Source of the DNA: MR-S7 sp000400995
Lineage (GTDB): Bacteria > Pseudomonadota > Gammaproteobacteria > Burkholderiales > Burkholderiaceae_C
DNA: 64,000 nucleotides
Assembly (NCBI RefSeq): GCF_045291395.1
Contig: NZ_CP152342.1
Location: 124,001-188,000 of the forward strand
Direction: 5' to 3'
Position 1 is the stretch's first letter; each line of letters begins with the position of its first letter. Both the position numbers and the translations under genes were made by a program. The notes under the pieces were generated by a model that saw nothing but the letters and a program-made list of their open reading frames with translations, was not told the DNA's origin and searched no databases. Of this stretch, positions 10,021 through 16,780 are shown piece after piece.

Positions 10021-10519
10021 GGTGTGCGTCCTCGATGTCGCGGGGCTTGCGCTGGCCCCGCAGTTCCAGCACCAGTTCGTCGCAGAAGGCGATGAAGAAC
10101 ACCAGCGTGCCCAGCGCCATGAAGATCTGCGGGATCCACAGCGGCGTGGCGTCGATGCCGACGGAGATGTCGTCGATCTCCCACGACTGCCACACCAGCC
10201 GCGCCGAGTAGAACGCGAGGAAGCCTGACAGCAGCGTGGCGATGACGAGGCACGCCACCTCTAGCGCCTTGTGCGCGCCGCCCTTGAGCGCGCCCAGCAG
10301 CAGCGTCACGCGGATGTGCTCGCCCGCCTTGAGCGTGCTGGCCAGCGCCATGAAGCCCGCGCCCGCCATGGCGTAGCCCGCGTAGGCATCGCTGCCCGGC
10401 GCGTGGAAGCCGAACAGGCGGCTCACGATGGTGAGCAGCACCATCGCCAGCACGCCGATCATGGAAAGCCCCGCCACCCAGGCGCTGGCGGAGTACAGGC
10501 CGTCGAGCCATCTGCGCAT
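10013..10519 (-). CDS. dctQ: TRAP transporter small permease, DctQ type
   Basis: This 168-residue protein has four predicted membrane helices, at about residues 14-33, 45-65, 88-107 and 130-150. The size and pattern are typical for DctQ, the small subunit that pairs with DctM. The motif RLFGFHAPGSDAYAGYAMAG in the second helix region is characteristic. It lies 18 bases after dctP and overlaps dctM, so translation is probably coupled. The C-terminus is charged and cytoplasmic. Confidence 0.93.
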   Translation of the reverse strand: MRRWLDGLYSASAWVAGLSMIGVLAMVLLTIVSRLFGFHAPGSDAYAGYAMAGAGFMALASTLKAGEHIRVTLLLGALKGGAHKALEVACLVIATLLSGFLAFYSARLVWQSWEIDDISVGIDATPLWIPQIFMALGTLVFFIAFCDELVLELRGQRKPRDIEDAHHE

Positions 10520-10537
10520 CGTGCGTCCCCGGTGGGT

Positions 10538-11521
10538 TTACTTGGCGGCCTTGTAGGCGTCCAGCACGGCCTTGCCGTCGGCGCCGGCCTTCTCGGTCCA
10601 TTCCTTGATGACCACGTCGCCCACCTTGGCGAGGTCGGCCTTGAGCTGCGCGGAGGGCTCCTCCACGCTCATGCCGCCGGCCTTGAGCGTGGCGATGGAG
10701 CGCGCATCCACCTCGCGCGATTCCTTCCAGCCGCGCTCCTCGGCGGCGGCGGCGGCCTTCAGCACGGCCTCCTGCTCGGCCTTGGGCAGCGCGTTGAAGG
10801 CCTTCTTGCTCACCGTCACGGCATTCTTGGGGATCCAGGCCTGCACGTTGTAGTAGTGCTTGAGGTGCTCGAACAGCTTGTTGTCGGCGCCCGTGGCGCT
10901 GGAGGTGATCAGGCCCTCGACCACGCCGGTGGCCAGCGCCTGCGACAGTTCGGCTTCCTGGATGGTGGCGGGCTGCGCGCCCACCAGCTCGCCGATGCGC
11001 GCCGTGGTGGGCGAATACACGCGCCACTTCATGCCCTTGAGGTCGGCGGCGGACTGGATCGGCTTCTTGGTATAGATGCCCTGGGGCGGCCAGGCCACGG
11101 AATACAGCAGCACCTGACCCTGCTTGTCGAGCAGCTTCTGCAGCGCAGGCTTTTGCGCCTGGTAGAGCTTGAACGCTTCGTCGTAGCTGCCGACCAGGAA
11201 GGGCAGGCCATCGACGCCGAAGATCTGCGATTCGTTCTGGAAGCTGACCAGGAAGAACTCGCCCATCTGCGCGTTGCCGGTCTGCACGGCGCGCTTAATC
11301 TCGGGCATCTTGAACAGCGATGCGCCGAAGTGCGGCGTGATCTTGAGCTTGCCCTGGGTGGCGGCGTCCACGTCCTTGACGAACTGCTCGTTGTTCTTGG
11401 AGTGGAAGTTGAAGGCCGGGTAGGCCGTGGCGAAGTCCCACTTGGTCTGGGCGAGCGCGCTGCCTGCAAAGCCGACGGTGGCGGCCAGGGCGGCGGTGGC
11501 GCAAAGGATTCGACGCTTCAT
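10538..11521 (-). CDS. dctP: TRAP transporter substrate-binding protein, DctP type
   Basis: The 327-residue periplasmic receptor has a signal peptide at residues 1-23 (MKRRILCATAALAATVGFAGSALA) and a mature part starting QTKWDFATAYPAFNFHSKN. The DctP core is recognisable in the conserved segment KGMKWRVYSPTTARIGELVGAQP, whose arginine normally binds the ligand carboxylate. An in-frame extension upstream of MKRRIL is rejected because it would bury the signal peptide. The gene is first in the operon, behind a 245-bp region with candidate operators for the adjacent GntR regulator. The link to 5-oxoproline use comes from the neighbours and from known pyroglutamate-binding DctP proteins in Bordetella. 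Confidence 0.93.
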   Translation of the reverse strand: MKRRILCATAALAATVGFAGSALAQTKWDFATAYPAFNFHSKNNEQFVKDVDAATQGKLKITPHFGASLFKMPEIKRAVQTGNAQMGEFFLVSFQNESQIFGVDGLPFLVGSYDEAFKLYQAQKPALQKLLDKQGQVLLYSVAWPPQGIYTKKPIQSAADLKGMKWRVYSPTTARIGELVGAQPATIQEAELSQALATGVVEGLITSSATGADNKLFEHLKHYYNVQAWIPKNAVTVSKKAFNALPKAEQEAVLKAAAAAEERGWKESREVDARSIATLKAGGMSVEEPSAQLKADLAKVGDVVIKEWTEKAGADGKAVLDAYKAAK

Positions 11522-11668
11522 GGATGGCTCCTTCAAGGGTAGGGGTTCAGGGGAATGCCTGTGCAAGGACGGTTGTGTCCAAGGCAATTCGCGTGCCAAA
11601 CGTACCACCTTGTGGGTGGGGAGTCATCAGGGATTTCAACGATACGCCCTGCTCGTTGATGTTGTAGT

Positions 11669-11705
11669 GTTGAATTGTCGGAAACTTGATTAGAGATTGT
11701 TCAAC
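11669..11705. promoter_or_regulatory. Candidate GntR operator sites before dctP
   Basis: GTTGAATTGTC (11669-11679) and GATTGTTCAAC (11695-11705, the reverse complement of GTTGAACAATC) lie between gntR and dctP. The second is an exact 11-base match to a sequence in the gntR-pxpA gap. A word shared by both regulated gaps of this module is what an autoregulated local repressor would leave. No binding data are available. Confidence 0.45.
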
Positions 11706-11766
11706 CAAATTTGGTGCATTGCCTGGGCATCTGCACCGCATTGGTGACGGCATGCACCTTGGCACA

Positions 11767-12438
11767 TCACGGAACCTGTCTGGCGTAGACCGCCAGCACC
11801 ATGCGCTCGGACTGCACGAGGTAGGCCTCCAGTTCGCGAGCGGCGGCGGCGGTCTGCCCGTCCACGAACATCTGCAGCAGCCGGGCGTTGTAGTCCACGT
11901 AGGGCGCGTGCAGGTATTCGGGATCGTCCAGCATGCCGAAGGCCAGGCGCAGCTCGGCGGCGATGTCCTCGAACATGGCCGAAAGGCGCGCGCTGTCGCT
12001 CAGGGCGACGATGGCGGCGTGGAAGGCCATGTTGGCCGAGCCCACGCGCTGCCAGTCGCGCGCCTCCAGGGCGACGGTGGCGTCCTCCACGGCCTGGCGC
12101 ATGCGCTTGTGGGCCGGGTGCAGGGGCCAGGCCTTCTCCAGCGCCTGGCACTCGATGAGGCGGCGCACGCGGTAGATGTCGATGATGTCGGCGATCGAGG
12201 GCACCACCACCGACACGCCTCGGTTGGGCTCGTGCAGCAGCAGCCCTTCCTTGATGAGGGTGCGGAACACCTCGCGCAGCGTGTTGCGCGAAATGTCGAG
12301 CTGTTGGGCGAGCTGGGCCTCCGACAGCCGCTGGCCGGCGCGCAGCTGGCCGTTGATGAGCTGCTGGCGGATGGTGTCTGCCACGGTGTCGGTCAGGCTC
12401 GCGGGCTCGGAGCGGTTGGTGAAATGCCGGGACTGCAT
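11767..12438 (-). CDS. GntR-family transcriptional regulator with FCD domain
   Basis: The 223-residue regulator has an N-terminal winged helix-turn-helix (about residues 10-75, with ADTIRQQLINGQLRAGQRLS and RNTLREVFRTLIKEGLL). A C-terminal all-helical FCD ligand domain follows, starting near IADIIDIYRVRRLIE. FCD proteins usually sense small carboxylates. The start at MQSRHFTNRSEP is preferred over an in-frame extension that runs into the pxpA promoter region. The gene lies between the divergent pxpA and the co-oriented TRAP operon, so it most likely controls both. Its effector could be 5-oxoproline or a product of it (inference). Confidence 0.93.
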   Translation of the reverse strand: MQSRHFTNRSEPASLTDTVADTIRQQLINGQLRAGQRLSEAQLAQQLDISRNTLREVFRTLIKEGLLLHEPNRGVSVVVPSIADIIDIYRVRRLIECQALEKAWPLHPAHKRMRQAVEDATVALEARDWQRVGSANMAFHAAIVALSDSARLSAMFEDIAAELRLAFGMLDDPEYLHAPYVDYNARLLQMFVDGQTAAAARELEAYLVQSERMVLAVYARQVP

Positions 12439-12472
12439 GGAATGCCTTTTGCTGGGAAATTTGCCACTGCCT

Positions 12473-12486
12473 GTTGAACAATCAAC
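12473..12486. promoter_or_regulatory. Candidate GntR operator in the gntR-pxpA gap
   Basis: GTTGAACAATCAAC is an inverted repeat (GTTGA, four bases, TCAAC) in the 79-bp gap between the divergent gntR and pxpA genes. Its first 11 bases recur exactly, on the other strand, upstream of dctP. Confidence 0.5.
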
Positions 12487-12517
12487 GGGCCCCATTTGAC
12501 AAAACGAGGATACAACG

Positions 12518-13270
12518 ATGGACATCAACAGCGACCTGGGTGAAAGCTATGGTGCATGGCGCATGGGCGACGACGCCGCCATGCTCGACGTGGTGACCAG
12601 CGCCAACGTGGCCTGCGGCTTCCACGCGGGCGACCCCGCGGGCATCCTGCAGACCGTGCGGGGCGCCGCCGCGCGCGGCGTGGCCGTGGGTGCGCACGTG
12701 TCGTACCCCGACCTGGTGGGGTTCGGCCGCCGCAACATGGACCCCACCAGCACCGAGCTGGTGGCCGACGTGGTCTACCAGATCGGCGCGCTGCAGGGCC
12801 TGGCCCAGGCGGCGGGCACGCGCGTGCGCTACGTCAAGCCGCACGGCGCGCTCTACAACACCATCGCCCACGACGAGCGCCAGGGCAACGACGTGATCAC
12901 CGCCATGCTGGAGATCGACCCCGGCCTCACGCTGCTGGCGCTGGCGGGCTCGCCGCTCATCGAGCGCGCCCGCGCGCGCGGCCTGCGCGTGGTGGCCGAG
13001 GCGTTCGCCGACCGCGCCTACAACGACGATGGCTCGCTCTACTCGCGCCGCCTGCCCGGCGCGGTGCTGCACGACCCCGACGAGGTAGCCGAGCGCATGC
13101 TGCGCATGGTGCAGACGGGCGAGTTGGTGAGCGTCACCGGCAAGACCATCCGCATGGAGGCCGGCTCCATCTGCCTGCACGGCGACAGCCCCGGCGCGGT
13201 GGCGATGGCGCGCCGCGTGCGCGAGCGGTTGGCGCAGGCGGGCGTGGAGCTGCGCGCCTTCGTGGACTGA
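12518..13270 (+). CDS. pxpA: 5-oxoprolinase subunit A, LamB/YcsF family
   Basis: PxpA works with PxpB and PxpC in ATP-dependent opening of 5-oxoproline to glutamate. The 250-residue product shows the family signatures: MDINSDLGESYGAW at the start, NVACGFHAGDP near residue 30, GAHVSYPDLVGFGRR near 65 and KPHGALYN near 108. GAGGA lies seven bases before the ATG. The gene is divergent from the GntR regulator and is followed after four bases by pxpB. The length is normal and no defect is seen. Confidence 0.96.
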   Translation: MDINSDLGESYGAWRMGDDAAMLDVVTSANVACGFHAGDPAGILQTVRGAAARGVAVGAHVSYPDLVGFGRRNMDPTSTELVADVVYQIGALQGLAQAAGTRVRYVKPHGALYNTIAHDERQGNDVITAMLEIDPGLTLLALAGSPLIERARARGLRVVAEAFADRAYNDDGSLYSRRLPGAVLHDPDEVAERMLRMVQTGELVSVTGKTIRMEAGSICLHGDSPGAVAMARRVRERLAQAGVELRAFVD

Positions 13271-13274
13271 CCCC

Positions 13275-14034
13275 ATGCACATGCGCTTCATCTCCGCCAG
13301 CGACGCGGCGCTGCTCGTCGAGCTGGAAAGCCTCGCCGCCGCCATGGCGCTGCACCGCGCGCTGCTGGCGCGGCCCGTCGCGGGCGTGCAGGAGCTGGTG
13401 CCCGCGGCACGCACGCTGCTCGTGCACTACCGGCCCGCCGCCATCGCGCTGCCCGCGTTGATCGAGGCGCTGCGCGAGCGCGGCGCAGCGGCGGACGTTC
13501 ATGAAACCGGCGCGCAGCCGGGCCGCACCGTCGAAATCCCCGTGTGCTACGACGGCGAAGACCTGCCCGAGCTGGCCGAGCTGCTCGGCCTCGACGTGCG
13601 CGAGGTCATCGCCCGCCACACCGGCCAGCCCTGGCAGGCCGCGTTCGCGGGCTTCGCGCCGGGCTTCGTCTACATGGCGGGCGGGCACGCGAGCTTTCGC
13701 AACGTGCCGCGCCGCCAATCGCCGCGCACCAGGGTGCCCGCGGGCGCCGTGGCGCTGGCGGGGGACTTCAGCGCCGTCTATCCCAGCGCCAGCCCCGGCG
13801 GCTGGCAGCTGATCGGCGTGACCGGCGTGCCCATGTGGGACATGCGCCGCGCCGAGCCTGCCTACGTGCAGCCGGGTTTCCAGGTGCAGTTCCGCGACGC
13901 AGGCCAGGCTGCGCTGCACGTCAGCCTGCCGCCCTTGAGAAAGTCAGAGCCAAAAACGCCTCCAGCGCTTTCTGGGCAAGCGCTGCCAGCTATTGAAATC
14001 GTAGCGACAGGCCTGCAGGCGCTGGTGCAGGACG
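13275..14034 (+). CDS. pxpB: 5-oxoprolinase subunit B part of a PxpB-PxpC fusion (frame broken at the join)
   Basis: The first part is a KipI/PxpB domain (allophanate hydrolase subunit 1 family). It has VPAARTLLVHYRP, the motif PWQAAFAGFAPGFVYMAGG and RTRVPAGAVALAGDFSAVYP. The frame has no stop after the PxpB domain. It continues through a linker made of a dispersed palindromic repeat and into IEIVATGLQALVQDAG, the usual N-terminus of PxpC, which indicates a natural PxpB-PxpC fusion. A 13-bp tandem duplication at 14021-14046 then throws the frame off. With one unit removed, 13275-14904 would encode 538 residues, a plausible size for a single-chain PxpBC. As given, this frame runs on into nonsense. 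Confidence 0.85.
13945..14000. repeat. Dispersed palindromic repeat, copy 2 (inside the PxpB-PxpC linker)
   Basis: CAGCGCTT (13963-13970) and AAGCGCTG (13978-13985), followed by CCAGCTATTGAAAT, match the repeat core seen in the gaps elsewhere. It is read in frame as PALSGQALPAIEI with no stop, exactly at the junction between two domains. Confidence 0.65.
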
Positions 14035-14046
14035 CTGGTGCAGGAC
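14021..14046. repeat. 13-bp tandem duplication breaking the pxpC frame
   Basis: GCTGGTGCAGGAC occurs twice in direct succession (14021-14033 and 14034-14046). Thirteen bases is not a multiple of three, so the second copy shifts the frame exactly where PxpC reads LVQDAGRAGMAG. It may be a recent slippage mutation or an assembly error. Confidence 0.85.
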
Positions 14047-14904
14047 GCGGGCCGTGCCGGCATGGCGGGCCTGGGCCTGTCGCCCTCCGGCGCGCTGGAT
14101 GCCGCCGCCATGCGCGAGGCCAACCGCCTCGTCGGCAACCCCGTGCATGCGCCCGTGCTGGAGAACGTGCTGGGCGGCCTGCAGCTGCGCTGCCACGGGC
14201 AGGCCACCGTGGCCGTCACCGGGGCCGATGCGCCGCTCACGCTGCGCGCCGCCGATGGCCGCGCGTGGCCAGTCTCCAGCCACCAGGGCGTGGCGCTGGA
14301 CGAAGGCGACGTGCTCATCGTCGGCGCGCCCGCGGCGGGCGTGCGCTGCTACGTCGCCGTGCGCGGCGGCTGGCAGGTGGAGCCCGTGCTGGGCAGCTGC
14401 GCCACCGACACGCTCGCGCAGGTCGGCCCGCCTGCGCTGCAGGCCGGCCAGCGCCTGCGCGTAGGCGGCCAGCCCTTGGAGGCGGCACAGGCTGCGGGCG
14501 ATGCCCGCCCCGCGCTGCCGCGGCCCGGCGACGTGGTCACGCTCGACGTGGTGCTCGGCCCGCGCACCGACTGGTTCACGCCCGAGGCACTGCAAACCTT
14601 CGCCGAGCAAGAATGGCGCGTCACGCCCCAGTCCAACCGCGTCGGCATGCGCCTGGAGGGCGCGCAGCCACTCGTGCGCAGCCGCGCGGGCGAGTTGCCC
14701 AGCGAAGGCACGGTGACCGGCGCCATCCAGGTGCCCATCAACGGCCAGCCCGTGCTGTTCCTGGCCGACCATCCCCTGACCGGCGGCTATCCCGTCATCG
14801 GCGCCGTCGCCAGCCACCACCTGGGCCTGGCCGCGCAAATCCCCGTGGGCTGCCGCGTGCGGTTCAACGTCATCGCTCCGTTCTTCGAGCAGGTCACACC
14901 ATGA
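14038..14904 (+). CDS. pxpC: 5-oxoprolinase subunit C part of the PxpB-PxpC fusion
   Basis: This is the KipA/PxpC domain (allophanate hydrolase subunit 2 family), 288 residues in the open frame after the duplication. Landmarks are GMAGLGLSPSGALDAAAMREANRLVGNP, VAVRGGW, GPRTDWFTPEALQTF, QSNRVGMRLEG and GYPVIGAVASHHLGLAAQIPVG. The frame could restart at GTG 14038, within the second duplicate unit, but it would lack the first dozen residues of the domain. The more natural reading is as the second half of a PxpB-PxpC fusion. The stop overlaps the next start (ATGA at 14901-14904), so the biotin carboxylase is translationally coupled. Confidence 0.88.
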   Translation: MQDAGRAGMAGLGLSPSGALDAAAMREANRLVGNPVHAPVLENVLGGLQLRCHGQATVAVTGADAPLTLRAADGRAWPVSSHQGVALDEGDVLIVGAPAAGVRCYVAVRGGWQVEPVLGSCATDTLAQVGPPALQAGQRLRVGGQPLEAAQAAGDARPALPRPGDVVTLDVVLGPRTDWFTPEALQTFAEQEWRVTPQSNRVGMRLEGAQPLVRSRAGELPSEGTVTGAIQVPINGQPVLFLADHPLTGGYPVIGAVASHHLGLAAQIPVGCRVRFNVIAPFFEQVTP

Positions 14905-16627
14905 TTACCAAAGTCCTGATTGCCAATAGAGGCGAGATTGCTGTTCGGGTGGCCCGCGCCTGCCGCGACTACGGCGTGCGCTCCGTTGCCGTCTATGCCG
15001 ACCCCGATACCGACGCGCTGCATGTGCGCGCCGCCGACGAGGCCTATGCGCTGCAGGGCATGCGCCCGGCAGACACCTACCTCGACATCGCCAAGCTCCT
15101 CGACGTGGCCCGGCGCAGCGGCGCCGACGCGGTACACCCCGGCTACGGCTTCCTGTCGGAGCGCGCCGAGTTCGCGCGCGCCGTGATCGCGGCGGGTCTG
15201 GCCTGGATCGGCCCGCGTCCCGAGACCATCGAGGCCCTGGGCGACAAGGTGGCCGCGCGCCGCATCGCGGCCCAGGTGGGCGCGCCGCTCGTGGCGGGCA
15301 CGCCCGGCCCCGTCTCCAGCGCCGCCGAGGTGCTGGCCTTCGCCGAGCGGCACGGCCTGCCGATCGCCATCAAGGCCGCGCACGGCGGCGGCGGGCGCGG
15401 GCTGAAGGTGGCCTGGCGCATGGAGGAGGTGGCCGAGCTGTATGAATCCGCCGTGCGCGAGGCCACGGCCGCTTTCGGGCGCGGGGAATGCTTCCTGGAG
15501 CAGTTCCTCGACCGGCCGCGCCACATCGAGGCGCAGATCCTCGCCGACCAGCACGGCCGCGTGGCCGTGGTCGGCACGCGCGACTGCTCGCTGCAGCGGC
15601 GCAACCAGAAGCTGGTCGAGGAGGCGCCCGCGCCCTTCCTCACCGACGCCCAGCGCGAGCACATCCACCGCGCCGCGCGCGACATCTGCGCCGCGGCGGG
15701 CTACGTGAGCGCGGGCACGGTGGAGTTCCTGCTGGGCCAGGGCGGGCAGATCTCGTTCCTCGAAGTCAACACCCGCCTGCAGGTGGAACACCCCGTGACC
15801 GAGGAAACGGCGGGCGTGGACCTTGTGGTGGAGCAACTGCGCATCGCCGACGGCCATCCGCTTTCCTTCACCGAGGCGCCGCCCCGCGCGGCCACAGCAT
15901 CGAATTCCGCATCAACGCCGAAGACCCCGGGCGCGGCTACCTGCCCACGCCCGGGCGCATCACGCGGTTCGACGCGCCCGGCGGCCCCGGCGTGCGCGTG
16001 GACACGGGCGTGGCTGCGGGCAGCACCGTGCCCGGCAGCTTCGATTCGCTGATGGCCAAGCTCGTCGTCACCGGTGCCACGCGCCAGCAGGCCCTGGCCC
16101 GCGCACGGCGCGCGCTGCGGGAGTTCGAGATCGAAGGCGTGGCCAGCGTGCTGCCTTTCCACCGCGCCGTGGTGGAAGATGCCGCCTTCACCGGCGAGCA
16201 GGGCTTCGCCGTGCACACCCGCTGGATCGAGACCGAGATGGCCGCGCGTTTCGACGCCGCCGCGCGGCCCGAGGCCGAGAGCGCGGCACCGTTACTGCGC
16301 ACCTTCGTGGAGATCGACGGCAAGCGCGTGCGCCTGGGCTTGCCCGCGGGGCTCGCGCTGCCGCAGTCCGCTGGTGCTTCTGCGCCAACGCCCGCCGCCG
16401 CGCCGGCCAGCGCACCCGGCGACGTTCCGGCTCCGCTCACCGGCAGCCTCGTCGCCTGGCACAGGCAGACCGGCGACACGGTGGAGGCCGGCGAGGTGAT
16501 CGGCGTGATGGAAGCCATGAAGATGGAAACCGCCCTGCACGCGCCGCAGGCGGGCACGCTGCAGTGCCTGGCAGCGGCGGGCGAGGCGCTGGCTGCGGGG
16601 CAGGTGGTGGCGCGCGTCACCCCGTAG
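14901..16627 (+). CDS. Biotin carboxylase/BCCP fusion in the 5-oxoprolinase operon (one-base frameshift)
   Basis: The N-terminal frame is an ATP-grasp biotin carboxylase: MITKVLIANRGEIAVRVARACRDYG, HPGYGFLSE, the glycine loop AAHGGGGRGLKV and EVNTRLQVEHPVTEE. At about 15879-15886, in GCGCCGCCCC, one base appears to be missing. The protein resumes in another frame as RGHSIEFRINAEDPGRGYLPTPGRI. It ends in a biotinyl domain with the target lysine in GVMEAMKMETALHAP. Repaired, it has 575 residues, an alpha-subunit layout like propionyl- or methylcrotonyl-CoA carboxylase. No carboxyltransferase gene is adjacent. Biotin carboxylase genes are often found beside pxp genes, but their role there is not known to me. 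It differs from the housekeeping accB and accC at 34-36 kb. Confidence 0.88.
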
Positions 16628-16679
16628 GCGCGGGGATGCCCGGCGCCAGCCGGTGAATACCCTCTGTCAGGACCGATTC

Positions 16680-16720
16680 TTGCAACATAAAGTTGCAAAA
16701 TTGTCCGCCCACAAGGCGGA
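16680..16720 (+). promoter_or_regulatory. FliA (sigma-28) type promoter for the second chemoreceptor
   Basis: TAAAGTTG (16688-16695), an 11-base spacer and GCCCACAA (16707-16714) match the flagellar sigma-28 consensus TAAAGTTT-N11-GCCGATAA at 7 of 8 and 5 to 6 of 8 positions with exact spacing. Two small palindromes overlap it: TTGCAAC/GTTGCAA (16680-16698) and TCCGCC/GGCGGA (16704-16720). The target gene is a chemoreceptor, the normal client of FliA. Confidence 0.6.
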
Positions 16721-16780
16721 GCTTTGTGGCACGCGGCGGGTGCCGTCCTGTCCGGACCGTGTTCAGCCAAAAGGAACGAC

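Noticed and set aside
13275..16052. A 925-codon protein joining PxpB, an unknown middle and a biotin carboxylase
   Set aside because: The middle is the PxpC region read in the wrong frame because of the 13-bp duplication. PxpC and the carboxylase are separate genes.
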